The notes beneath the pieces are model-generated. The model worked only from the letters and a program-made list of their open reading frames with translations, was not told where the DNA came from and made no database searches. Below, piece after piece: positions 18,330 through 26,209 of a stretch of DNA of 64,000 nt (position 1 is the first letter of the stretch; each line of letters starts with the position of its first letter). The position numbers and the translations under genes are program-made. This DNA comes from Microbacterium sp. LWO12-1.2 (lineage in GTDB: Bacteria; Actinomycetota; Actinomycetes; Actinomycetales; Microbacteriaceae). The stretch is from positions 1,922,001-1,986,000 of the forward strand of contig NZ_JBEGII010000001.1 of the NCBI RefSeq assembly GCF_040675875.1, written 5' to 3'.

Positions 18330-19019
18330 ATGAGCTCCCCCAGAAGAGCGTCTATGACCCTCACCGCCGGAATGATCCTCTGCGCAGGCATTCTCGCGGC
18401 CACCCTCACCACCACCGACCCCGAGTGGTGGGAACTGTACTTCAGTCGTCTCGGCATGACCGACGATCTTTCGGCGACCCTCTTCAACGGCGGCCTGATC
18501 GCCGCAGGTGTGGTCATCACCGCATCGGCGGCGATGATGCGGATCTGGCTCATCAGCACGCCGCTGATCGCCGAGCCCAAGCACCGTCACGCCGCTCGCG
18601 TCGTGCCGTTCTTCGTGGCGACGCTCGGCATCAGCCTTGGCGCGATCGGCGTGTTCCCGCTGTCGGTCGACAAGGCAGCCCACGACAACGCGTCGATGTT
18701 CATGCTCGCGTCGTTCGCCTGCCTGCTGATCGTCCACCGCATCTTCCTTCGCCAGCTCTCTCCCCGACTCACGCGCCTCGCCGCCATCTCCGGCGTGACG
18801 ATGGTCGGGAGCATGGCGGCGATGACGCTCGGCTGGATCAACCTCACCCTGTTCGAAGCGATCGGATTCACCGTGATCCTGACGTGGGTGCACCTGCTCG
18901 AAGTCCAACTCCGGAGCCTCGCGCCCGCCATCGCCTGGAAACCTTCAGCAAACTCACAGCGATTTTCTTTGTCCCCCATTTGGGGGACAAGCAATGTGGC
19001 GCTATTGTCGATTCAGTAG
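18330..19019 (+). CDS. DUF998-like membrane protein
   Basis: A 229-aa protein with about six hydrophobic segments: AGMILCAGILAATL, LFNGGLIAAGVVITASAAMM, VVPFFVATLGISLGAIG, MFMLASFACLLIV, GVTMVGSMAAMTLG and AIGFTVILTWVHLLEV. The order and the SRLGMTDDLSATLFNGGLI segment resemble the DUF998 family, which has no known function. AGGA lies about 8 nt before the ATG, and a TAGAAT hexamer is at 18216-18221. The last 25 residues run through a perfect palindrome (18969-18990), so either the real C-terminus carries a regulatory site or the tail is a read-through extension. Confidence 0.7.
   Translation: MSSPRRASMTLTAGMILCAGILAATLTTTDPEWWELYFSRLGMTDDLSATLFNGGLIAAGVVITASAAMMRIWLISTPLIAEPKHRHAARVVPFFVATLGISLGAIGVFPLSVDKAAHDNASMFMLASFACLLIVHRIFLRQLSPRLTRLAAISGVTMVGSMAAMTLGWINLTLFEAIGFTVILTWVHLLEVQLRSLAPAIAWKPSANSQRFSLSPIWGTSNVALLSIQ
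18969..18990. promoter_or_regulatory. Perfect palindrome with promoter-like spacing downstream
   Basis: Nine-bp arms TTGTCCCCC and GGGGGACAA flank ATTT. TTGGGG (18980-18985) inside the right arm is 17 nt upstream of TATTGT (19003-19008), so it could serve as an operator over a -35 element reading to the right. The palindrome lies in the last codons of the DUF998-like gene. Confidence 0.4.
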
Positions 19020-19098
19020 CTGGGGCTACCAGGCGGAGCATCTGGGGTGCGAAGCCGAACGCAGTGAGGCAGAGCAGCCACGTCCCTTGTGGCGAGCA

Positions 19099-19140
19099 CC
19101 CTCTCGAGTACCGGTTGGGGAACCGGATGACTCGAGAGGG
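19099..19140. terminator. Strong two-tier hairpin between convergent genes
   Basis: An outer stem of 11 bp (CCCTCTCGAGT with ACTCGAGAGGG) encloses an inner 6-bp stem (CCGGTT / AACCGG) closed by GGGG. It is located 28 bp past the ispE stop and 80 bp past the DUF998-like stop, so a bidirectional terminator is the simplest reading. The surrounding 19020-19167 holds no credible coding region. Confidence 0.6.
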
Positions 19141-19167
19141 GCTGCCCGCTCCGACTCCCTAAGACCG

Positions 19168-20100
19168 TCAGACGATGATGCGAGCGCCCGGCACCGGGCC
19201 GTGCACATGCAGCGCTTCCTGCCCTGAGCGCCGCAACGCCGTCTGCACATCCTGTGCGGTCTCGGGGTCGGCGCACAGGAGCGCGATCGTGGGACCGGAG
19301 CCCGAGACGATGCCCTGCAGCGCGCCGGCACGGATGCCGATGTCGATCGTCTGCGCCAGATCGGGGCGCTCGGAGAATGCTGCCGCCTGCAGATCGTTGT
19401 ACAGCGTGTCCGCCAGCTGTGCAGGGTCACCGGAGCGCAGGGCCTGGAGCACCGGGATCGGCACATCGAGCGACATCGGCGGATCGTCGGCGAGAGCGCC
19501 CTCCTCCTCGCGCAGCGTATCGAGCCGCCCGTAGACCACCGGCGTCGAGAGGCCGTGCTCGCTGGTCACGAGCACCCAGTCGAACCGACCGCGCGCCAGA
19601 GCGGGGTTGAGTTGATCGCCCCGTCCCGTGCCGACGGCGGTGCCGCCGTGCAGCGCGAACGGCACGTCCGCACCGAGTCGAGACGCGAGTTCATGCATGC
19701 GCGCGGCAGACAGGCCGGTGCCCCACAGCGCATCGCACGCGACGAGCGCAGCGGCGGCGTCGGCCGATCCACCGCCCATGCCCCCCGCGACCGGGACGCG
19801 CTTGCGGATCTCCAATGAGACCCCGCCCCGATATTCGGTCGCCGCGGCGAGGAGCTTCGCGGCCCGCATCGCCAAGTTGCGGTCGTCCAACGGCACGTCA
19901 TCGACGTCATCGACGCCCGAGACCGTGAGCGAGAAGTCATCCGCGTGGCGGGCGATCACGTCCTCGTAGAGCGACACCGCCTGGAAGACCGTCGCGAGTG
20001 CGTGATAGCCGTCGTCATGGCGGCCGCCGACCCCGAGGTAGACGTTGATCTTCCCCGGCGCGCGCACATGCACGGACTCGGTCGACGCGGAAAGGCTCAT
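19168..20100 (-). CDS. ispE: 4-diphosphocytidyl-2-C-methyl-D-erythritol kinase
   Basis: A 310-aa GHMP kinase of the non-mevalonate isoprenoid pathway, phosphorylating the 2-hydroxyl of CDP-ME. The N-terminal motif APGKINVYLGVGGRHDDGYH, the ATP-binding glycine-rich loop PVAGGMGGGSADAAAAL (about residues 100-116) and the C-terminal GIVSGSGPTIALL are all present. The start MSLSAST gives the usual family length. The gene follows an aldo/keto reductase gene after 13 bp, downstream of rsmA. An rsmA-ispE pairing is common in actinobacteria. Confidence 0.94.
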   Translation of the reverse strand: MSLSASTESVHVRAPGKINVYLGVGGRHDDGYHALATVFQAVSLYEDVIARHADDFSLTVSGVDDVDDVPLDDRNLAMRAAKLLAAATEYRGGVSLEIRKRVPVAGGMGGGSADAAAALVACDALWGTGLSAARMHELASRLGADVPFALHGGTAVGTGRGDQLNPALARGRFDWVLVTSEHGLSTPVVYGRLDTLREEEGALADDPPMSLDVPIPVLQALRSGDPAQLADTLYNDLQAAAFSERPDLAQTIDIGIRAGALQGIVSGSGPTIALLCADPETAQDVQTALRRSGQEALHVHGPVPGARIIV

Positions 20101-20113
20101 GATCGGATACCCG

Positions 20114-21181
20114 TCACAGCTCCGAGGACTTCGCCCACAGGTTGACATCGATGGCGCCGGAGAGCTCGTCGATACGCGCGAGCTCCTCGCTCGTGAACGC
20201 GGGCCCGTTCACCGCCGCGATGTTCTCATCCAGTTGCGAGGGACGCGAGGCGCCGATCAACGCCGAGGCGACGACCGGGTTGCGCAGCGTCCACTGCAGC
20301 GCGAGCTGGGCCAGGGACTGACCGCGCTCGCGAGCGACGTCGTTGAGCGACCGCAGCGTCTGCACGGCTGCATCGGTCAGAGGTCCGTCTGGCAGCGATC
20401 CGCGCTGCTGCGCGCGGTCGGCGGTACCGTCACCGAGATACTTGTCGGTCAGCAGCCCCTGAGCCAGCGGAGTGAAGGCGATCGCTCCCAGACCGTGCGC
20501 CTGCAGGGTGTCGGTCAACCCGTCCTCGACCCAGCGGTTGAGGATCGAGTACGCGGGCTGGTGGATGACGAGAGGCGTGCCGAGCTCCGTGGCGACCGCG
20601 ACCGCCTCCTCGGTGCGCTCGGCGCTGTACGAGGAGATGCCGACGTAGAGGGCTTTGCCCTGGCGGACCAGGGTGTCGAGCGCTGCCACGGTCTCGGCGA
20701 TCGGTGTGACGGGGTCGACGCGGTGCGAGTAGAAGATGTCGACGTAGTCGAGTCCCATGCGGGTCAGCGACTGCTCGGCGCTCGCGAGGATGTACTTGCG
20801 GCTCGCGAAGTCGCCGTAGGGGCCGGGCCACATGTCCCACCCGGCCTTGGACGAGATGATGAGCTCGTCCCGGTAGGGGCGCAGATCTTCGGCGAAGATG
20901 CGCCCGAAGTTCTTCTCCGCCGAACCGTAGGGCGGTCCGTAGTTGTTCGCCAGGTCGAAGTGGGTGATCCCGCGGTCGAAAGCATGGCGCAGCAGCGCAC
21001 GCTGGTTGTCGAGCGGGATGTTGTCACCGAAGTTCCACCAGAGCCCGAGCGAGATGGGCGGCAGGTACAGACCCGACGACCCGACCTGGCGGTAGGCGAA
21101 CTGCTGGTAGCGGCTCTCGTCCGCAGCGTACGGACGGTGGAGCTCTGGGACATCGGGGCTGAAGCGCGAAGACTCGGTCAC
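20114..21181 (-). CDS. Aldo/keto reductase, YghZ-like
   Basis: A 355-aa NADPH-dependent (beta/alpha)8 reductase. Catalytic residues are visible as the Asp/Tyr pair in FDLANNYGPPYGSAE (about residues 75-89), Lys in ELIISSKAGWDMWPGPYG and His in DIFYSHRVD. SSKAGWDMWPGPYG is typical of the L-glyceraldehyde-3-phosphate reductase (YghZ/GpR) subgroup, so detoxification of aldehydes or methylglyoxal is plausible. The GTG start is 6 nt after a TAATCT hexamer that overlaps the rsmA stop codon. It sits between rsmA and ispE. Confidence 0.88.
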   Translation of the reverse strand: MTESSRFSPDVPELHRPYAADESRYQQFAYRQVGSSGLYLPPISLGLWWNFGDNIPLDNQRALLRHAFDRGITHFDLANNYGPPYGSAEKNFGRIFAEDLRPYRDELIISSKAGWDMWPGPYGDFASRKYILASAEQSLTRMGLDYVDIFYSHRVDPVTPIAETVAALDTLVRQGKALYVGISSYSAERTEEAVAVATELGTPLVIHQPAYSILNRWVEDGLTDTLQAHGLGAIAFTPLAQGLLTDKYLGDGTADRAQQRGSLPDGPLTDAAVQTLRSLNDVARERGQSLAQLALQWTLRNPVVASALIGASRPSQLDENIAAVNGPAFTSEELARIDELSGAIDVNLWAKSSEL

Positions 21182-21187
21182 CGTGCC

Positions 21188-21193
21188 AGATTA
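21188..21193 (-). promoter_or_regulatory. -10 element TAATCT for a leaderless aldo/keto reductase transcript
   Basis: TAATCT on the minus strand lies 6 nt before the GTG at 21181. Its TAA is the rsmA stop codon, so the promoter is embedded in the upstream gene's end. Confidence 0.5.
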
Positions 21194-22060
21194 GTCGGTG
21201 ATGCCGACCTCATCGATGGATGCGGCGTTCTGGGCGATGCGCTGATAGTCCTCGACAGTGAGGTCTTCGCCGCGCGCCGTGGGGGCGACGCCCGCCGCGA
21301 TCAGCACCTCCGATGCCGCTGCCGAGCTGCCGAAGATGCCCGACAGAGCCTGACGGAGCATCTTCCGACGCTGGTTGAACGCGGCATCGACGATCCGGAA
21401 GGTGCGGCGACGCTCGTCCTCGCTCCCCCGTTCGCCCTCTGAGCGGTCGAATCCGACCAGCAGGCTGTCGACGTTCGGCACCGGCCAGAAGACCTGACGC
21501 GACACGGTGCCCGAGAGCTTCCACTCCCCGTACCAGGCCGCCTTCACGCTCGGCGAGCCGTAGATCTTCGATCCGGGCTTCGCGGCGAGCCGCTCGGCGA
21601 CCTCGGCCTGCACCATCACCACGCCGCGCTGCAGATAGTCGAAGTTCTCGAGGAAGTGCAGCAGCACCGGGACCGAGACGTTGTACGGGAGGTTCGCGAC
21701 CAGCACGGTCGGCTCTCCGGGCAGCTCCGTGATGCGCAGCGCGTCGGCATCGACCACCGTGAGCATCTCGGGGGCGACACCGTGCTCGACGGCGGTCTGC
21801 GCGAGGCGTGCGGCCAGGCGGTGATCGATCTCGACGGCGGTGACCGCCGCGCCGGCTTCCAGGATCGCGAGCGTGAGCGATCCGAGCCCCGGTCCGACCT
21901 CGACGACGCGCTCCCCCGGCTGCACGCGGGCGGCATGCACGATCTTGCGCACGGTGTTCGCGTCGACCACGAAGTTCTGGCCCAGCTTCTTCGTGGGGGT
22001 GACGTCGAGCTCGGCGGCGAGGCGGCGGATCTCGGTGGCGCCGAGCAGGGTGACGGTCAT
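21191..22060 (-). CDS. rsmA: 16S rRNA (adenine1518/1519-N6)-dimethyltransferase
   Basis: A 289-aa KsgA-type SAM methyltransferase that dimethylates two adjacent adenines in helix 45 of 16S rRNA. Motif X is KKLGQNFVVD (about residues 24-33), motif I VVEVGPGLGSLT, motif IV NLPYNVS, and the C-terminal helical domain contains FNQRRKMLRQAL. The start MTVTLLGATEIRRL gives the normal length. A GAGAAT hexamer 6 nt upstream (22067-22072) could give a leaderless transcript. It is the first of a rsmA-AKR-ispE run. Confidence 0.95.
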   Translation of the reverse strand: MTVTLLGATEIRRLAAELDVTPTKKLGQNFVVDANTVRKIVHAARVQPGERVVEVGPGLGSLTLAILEAGAAVTAVEIDHRLAARLAQTAVEHGVAPEMLTVVDADALRITELPGEPTVLVANLPYNVSVPVLLHFLENFDYLQRGVVMVQAEVAERLAAKPGSKIYGSPSVKAAWYGEWKLSGTVSRQVFWPVPNVDSLLVGFDRSEGERGSEDERRRTFRIVDAAFNQRRKMLRQALSGIFGSSAAASEVLIAAGVAPTARGEDLTVEDYQRIAQNAASIDEVGITD

Positions 22061-22207
22061 CCCCCCATTCTCGCCTATCCGCGGGAGCCTCCCCGCGCAC
22101 GCCTTCTGCGGCTTCCACGTCACGAAATGCACCGTCACGCGTCGTGGTAGGTGAGCAGAGCGATAGATCCGGACGTCCCTGCGACCCCGTTCCCGAAAGG
22201 ACACGCC

Positions 22208-22378
22208 GTGCACCCCGAGAAGACGACGCGAGACGCGGCCATCGATCGCCCTCGGGGGCTGGTGCGACCCACCACCGTCCGAAGCGCCGCGTGGGCGCTT
22301 CCCGTGATCGCCGCCGCCCTCGCACCTCCGCAAAGCGGTCATCTCGGCACCCGCGGCGTGCTGACGCAGGAACCCTGA
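22208..22378 (+). CDS. Small protein resembling the N-terminus of an exported actinobacterial protein; probable remnant
   Basis: A 56-aa reading frame with a GTG start and a good Shine-Dalgarno GAAAGGA 6 nt upstream. Residues 20-42 (RPTTVRSAAWALPVIAAALAPP) resemble the Arg-then-hydrophobic signal region seen in many small secreted Microbacteriaceae proteins of the type RRSAWAVPVI-A-APAFAAS. The mature part is missing: after APP the frame reads QSGHLGTRG and stops 16 codons later. It could be a degraded secreted-protein gene or a genuine short peptide. The function is unknown. Confidence 0.4.
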   Translation: MHPEKTTRDAAIDRPRGLVRPTTVRSAAWALPVIAAALAPPQSGHLGTRGVLTQEP

Positions 22379-22420
22379 GCGCGCGGCGGCCGGAGGCTCT
22401 CCGGTGACGGTGGCCGCCTC

Positions 22421-22426
22421 TACTGT
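22421..22426 (+). promoter_or_regulatory. -10 element TACTGT, leaderless start
   Basis: TACTGT is 6 nt upstream of the ATG at 22433 of the MFS gene, with no Shine-Dalgarno between. Confidence 0.5.
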
Positions 22427-22432
22427 GGACGG

Positions 22433-23758
22433 ATGCCTTCCATCGGAGAACTCCTCGCGCCTCGCCGCATGGGGAGGGACTTCCGCTGGCTGCTGGCCTC
22501 GTCATGGACGAGCAACGTCGGCGACGGCGTCGCGCTGGCCGCCGCCCCGCTGCTGATCGCATCGATGACCTCTTCTCCGCTGCTGGTGGCCTCCGGAGCG
22601 ATCCTGCAGTTCCTGCCGTGGCTCGTGTTCGGTCTGCACGCCGGCGCCATCGCCGACCGGTTCGACCGGCGGCGTCTGGTGATGCTCGCGAATGCGGCGC
22701 GCGCGGTGGTGCTGCTCGCGCTGTGCGTGTTCCTCGTCACCGGCACGGCGAACATCGGGATCGTGCTCGCCGTGGCGTTCCTGTACGGCACCGCCGAGGT
22801 GTTCGTCGACACAGCGGGGAGCACGCTGCTGCCGATGCTCGTGGAACCCGCCGACCTCGGCATCGGCAATGCCCGCCTGCAGGCCGGGTACCTCGTCGCG
22901 AACCAATTCGCCGGCCCTCCGCTGGGCGCATTCCTGTTCGCCGCCGGCACCGCCTGGCCCTTCCTGCTCGAGGTCGTGTGCGTGAGCCTGGCCGTGTTGC
23001 TGATCTCCCGCATGGCGAGAACGCCGGTGCCGGAGCGGCCTTCGCCCGGCACGGAGACCCAGGCGGTCACGCACCCGAAGGTGCATACCGACATCGCCGA
23101 GGGGCTGCGCTGGCTGTGGCGCAACCCGCCGGTGCGCATGCTGGTGCTCATCATCCTGCTCTTCAACGTGACGTGGGCAGCCCCCTGGGGCGTGCTCGTG
23201 CTGTATGCGACCGAGCATCTGCACACGGGCGCGGTCGGCTACGGCGCGCTCACCACTGCCTCCGCCGTGGGCGGACTGCTGGCCACGCTGAGCTTCGGCT
23301 GGTTGGAGAGACACGTCTCCTTCGCGACCCTCATGCGGGTGGTGCTGTCGCTGGAGGTGCTGATGCACCTGGCCTTCGCTCTCACGACCGTGGGGTGGGT
23401 GGCGCTCGTGATCATGTTCGCCTTCGGCGCCTATGCCTTCGTCTGGGGCACGATCTCGACCACGGTCCGCCAGCGACTGGTACCGCCGGCGCTGCAGGGG
23501 CGCGTCGCATCGGTGAACATGGTCGGGGTGTTCGCCGGCATGGTGATCGGTCAGGCTCTGGGCGGCGTGATCGCCGAGGTATGGGGTCTCACCGGTCCGT
23601 GGTGGTTCGCCTTCGTCGGCGCGGCGCTCACACTGCTGTTCGTCTGGAAGCCGATCTCGCAGATCGTCAGCGCGGCACCGGTCAGCGAACCGATGCGAGT
23701 CGACACGATGCCAGACGAGACGAGGCCCGCTGAAGATCAGTCGTCGAAGGAGCCGTAG
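22433..23758 (+). CDS. MFS transporter, EntS-like exporter type
   Basis: A 441-aa major facilitator protein with about twelve hydrophobic helices. The loop 2-3 signature GAIADRFDRRRLVMLAN (about residues 75-91) marks the MFS_3 (EntS-like) group of exporters, and a second-half loop FGWLERHVSFATLMR is seen near residue 290. There is a hydrophilic C-terminal tail. The substrate is unknown; siderophore or drug efflux is typical for the group. The last 22 bp overlap the convergent TatD gene. Confidence 0.85.
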   Translation: MPSIGELLAPRRMGRDFRWLLASSWTSNVGDGVALAAAPLLIASMTSSPLLVASGAILQFLPWLVFGLHAGAIADRFDRRRLVMLANAARAVVLLALCVFLVTGTANIGIVLAVAFLYGTAEVFVDTAGSTLLPMLVEPADLGIGNARLQAGYLVANQFAGPPLGAFLFAAGTAWPFLLEVVCVSLAVLLISRMARTPVPERPSPGTETQAVTHPKVHTDIAEGLRWLWRNPPVRMLVLIILLFNVTWAAPWGVLVLYATEHLHTGAVGYGALTTASAVGGLLATLSFGWLERHVSFATLMRVVLSLEVLMHLAFALTTVGWVALVIMFAFGAYAFVWGTISTTVRQRLVPPALQGRVASVNMVGVFAGMVIGQALGGVIAEVWGLTGPWWFAFVGAALTLLFVWKPISQIVSAAPVSEPMRVDTMPDETRPAEDQSSKEP

Positions 23759-24615
23759 ACCCGCAGGGTGTTCGCGGCGAGCTGCGCAGAGAGCTCGTCG
23801 ACCTCGATCCCCAGCTCGGCAGCCATGAATCGCACCGTGATCGGCACGAGATAGGGCGCGTTCGGCCGCCCCCGCAGCGGAACAGGGGTGAGGAACGGCG
23901 CGTCGGTCTCGACCAGGATGCGATCGAGCGGCGTGACCTGCAGGGCATCGCGCAGGTTCTGCGCGTTCTTGAAGGTCACGTTGCCCGCGAACGAGAGGTG
24001 GTATCCGGCCTCCGCGCAGACCCTCGCCATGTCGTCATCTCCGGAGAAGCAGTGGAACACGGTCCGCTCCGGCGCGCCGACACGCGTCAGGGTCTCCAAG
24101 ACCGCCTCGTGCGCATCGCGGTCGTGGATCTGCATCGCGATGCCGTGCTTCTTCGCCAACGCGATGTGCGCCTCGAACGATTCGAACTGCGGCGCACGCC
24201 GGTCCGGCTCCGTGCGGAAGAAGTCGAGCCCGGTCTCGCCGATCGCCCTGGTGCGCGGATGCGCGGCGAGCTCATCGATCACGGCGATGGCCTCGTCGAG
24301 TCGCCCGGCCTCGGCATACGTCGGCGCGTCGTTCGGATGGATCGCCACCGCGGCGAGCACGCGGGAGTCGGATGCTGCCGCCTCCACTGCCCACCGCGAC
24401 GACTCGATGTCTCCGGACGCCTGGATGACGCCCGCGATGCCCACCGCGGCGGCACGGTCGAGCTGCTCGGTCAGCGACAGCGGCTCGTCTCCGTCGAGGA
24501 TCTCCAGGTGCGCATGGTTGTCGTAGACCGGTACGCGCAGCGGCTCAGGAGCCACCGGGTAGCGCAGATCCTTGCGCCCGTCGCCAGAGCGCTCACGCAC
24601 GTAGGTGTCGGACAT
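23737..24615 (-). CDS. TatD family metal-dependent deoxyribonuclease
   Basis: A 292-aa TIM-barrel hydrolase. Metal ligands are visible in YDNHAHLEIL (about residues 30-39), IGETGLDFF, MQIHDRDAHEA and VFHCFSGD, with the terminal Asp in LVETDAPFLTPVPLRGRPN. TatD proteins are 3'-5' exo- or endonucleases acting in DNA repair or DNA degradation. The gene begins 3 nt after the metG stop and is almost certainly co-transcribed with it, an arrangement common in actinobacteria. Confidence 0.93.
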   Translation of the reverse strand: MSDTYVRERSGDGRKDLRYPVAPEPLRVPVYDNHAHLEILDGDEPLSLTEQLDRAAAVGIAGVIQASGDIESSRWAVEAAASDSRVLAAVAIHPNDAPTYAEAGRLDEAIAVIDELAAHPRTRAIGETGLDFFRTEPDRRAPQFESFEAHIALAKKHGIAMQIHDRDAHEAVLETLTRVGAPERTVFHCFSGDDDMARVCAEAGYHLSFAGNVTFKNAQNLRDALQVTPLDRILVETDAPFLTPVPLRGRPNAPYLVPITVRFMAAELGIEVDELSAQLAANTLRVYGSFDD

Positions 24616-24618
24616 GGC

Positions 24619-26196
24619 TCAGGAGGAGGACTCCACCCGCGGGAACAGCGGAGCGATCCCGTTGACGCTGGTACCAGGACGCAGACCGCCCCAGGCTCCG
24701 GCCTCGCGGATCGGCTGGTCCATCAGGCGTCCGAGGCTCGCGGCGGCGCCGAGGGCGTGCCACAGCTTCTCGGTGGCCTCCGGCATCACCGGCGACAGCA
24801 GTACGGCGAGCGCGCGCAGTCCCTCCGCGCACGTGTAGAGCACGGTACCGAGGCGCGCGCGTTTGTCCTCGTCGCGGGCGAGAGCCCACGGCTCGTTCTC
24901 GGTGATGTAGCCGTTGAGCGCGTCGACGATCTTCCAGATCGCGGCGATGGCCTCATCGATGCGGAACTGCTCGATGGCGGCATCCGCGTTCGCCGCCGCA
25001 TCCGCGACGATCTTCTGGATCGCGAGGTCCTGCTCGGTGTACTCGGACGCCGGGGGCACGATCCCCTCGAAGTACTTCTCGATCATCGCGGTGGTGCGGG
25101 AGGCGAGGTTGCCGAAGCCGTTGGCGAGCTCCGCCTGGTAGCGCGCCGACAGGTCCTCCCAGGAGAAGGAACCGTCCTGCCCGAAGGCGATCGCGGAGAG
25201 GAAGTAGAAGCGGTACGCGTCGGAGCCGAAGACGTCGGTGATCTCGGTGGGCGCGATACCGGTGAGCTTGGACTTCGACATCTTCTCGCCACCGACCAGC
25301 AGCCAGCCGTGCGCGAAGACGCCCTTGGGCACATCGAGGCCTGCGGCCATCAGCAGTGCCGGCCAGATGACGGCGTGGAAGCGCAGGATGTCCTTGCCCA
25401 CCACGTGGTAGGCGGGCCACCGGCGCGCGAAGGTCTCTTCGTCGGAGCCGTAGCCGACCGCCGTGGCGTAGTTGAGGAGCGCGTCGACCCACACGTAGAT
25501 GACGTGCGACTCGTCCCACGGCAGCGGGATGCCCCAGTCGAAGGTGGAGCGAGAGATGGAGAGATCCTTGAGCCCCTGGCTCACGAACGAGACGACCTCG
25601 TTGCGCGCCGAATCGGGGCGCACGAAGTCCGGCTGGGTCTTGTAGAGCTCGAGCAGGCGGTCCTGGAACTCGCTGAGCTTGAAGAAGTAGTTCTTCTCCT
25701 GCAGCAGCTCGAGGGGCTTGGAGTGGATCGCGCACACCTTGAGTCCCTCGAAGGGTCCCGTGCCGTCGACGATCTCGGACTCGGGCTTGAACTCCTCGCA
25801 ACCCACACAATAGAGCGCCTCGTACTCGCCCGCGTAGATGTAGCCGCGGTCGTAGAGCCGCTGGAAGAACGTCTGCACGTTCGTCTCGTGGCGCTCCTGC
25901 GTGGTGCGGATGAAGTCGTCGTTGGCGACGTCGAGCGTCTCCAGCTGCGGGAACCAGCTCTCGGTGACGAGCTTGTCGACCCATTCCTGAGGCGTGACGC
26001 CGTTCGCCGCCGCGGCCCGCAGCATCTTCTGGCCATGCTCGTCGGTACCCGTGAGCATCCAGGTGTCATCGCCCGCCTGGCGGTGCCACCGTGCGAGGGT
26101 GTCGACCGCCACGGTCGTGTACCCGTGGCCGATGTGCGGCACATCGGAGGGGTAGTAGATGGGCGTGGTGATGTAGAACGATTCGCCTGCGGGCAT
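24619..26196 (-). CDS. metG: Methionyl-tRNA synthetase
   Basis: A 525-aa class I aminoacyl-tRNA synthetase. HIGH is present as HIGHGYT (about residues 22-28) after ITTPIYYPSDVP. The zinc region is CVGCEEFK followed by CAIH. KMSKS is found in GGEKMSKSKLTG near residue 310. The C-terminal anticodon-binding helical domain is present, but there is no EMAP/Trbp111 appendage, consistent with the short actinobacterial form. A TAGAAT hexamer 7 nt before the ATG suggests a leaderless message. Confidence 0.96.
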   Translation of the reverse strand: MPAGESFYITTPIYYPSDVPHIGHGYTTVAVDTLARWHRQAGDDTWMLTGTDEHGQKMLRAAAANGVTPQEWVDKLVTESWFPQLETLDVANDDFIRTTQERHETNVQTFFQRLYDRGYIYAGEYEALYCVGCEEFKPESEIVDGTGPFEGLKVCAIHSKPLELLQEKNYFFKLSEFQDRLLELYKTQPDFVRPDSARNEVVSFVSQGLKDLSISRSTFDWGIPLPWDESHVIYVWVDALLNYATAVGYGSDEETFARRWPAYHVVGKDILRFHAVIWPALLMAAGLDVPKGVFAHGWLLVGGEKMSKSKLTGIAPTEITDVFGSDAYRFYFLSAIAFGQDGSFSWEDLSARYQAELANGFGNLASRTTAMIEKYFEGIVPPASEYTEQDLAIQKIVADAAANADAAIEQFRIDEAIAAIWKIVDALNGYITENEPWALARDEDKRARLGTVLYTCAEGLRALAVLLSPVMPEATEKLWHALGAAASLGRLMDQPIREAGAWGGLRPGTSVNGIAPLFPRVESSS

Positions 26197-26203
26197 GGGG
26201 ACA

Positions 26204-26209
26204 ATTCTA
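26204..26209 (-). promoter_or_regulatory. -10 element TAGAAT of metG, leaderless start
   Basis: On the minus strand TAGAAT lies 7 nt before the metG ATG. Its TAG is the stop codon of the upstream FAD oxidoreductase gene. Confidence 0.55.

Noticed and set aside
19020..19165. tRNA, tRNA-Sec, SRP RNA or tmRNA
   Set aside because: There is no GGTTCGA-type T-loop, no GGAAG/SRP tetraloop motif, and no acceptor stem pairing. The structure is kept as an unassigned finding.
18994..19227. 77-codon plus-strand open frame over the structured spacer
   Set aside because: It runs through hairpins and into the 3' end of ispE, has no Shine-Dalgarno or family similarity, and its start lies inside the palindrome region.
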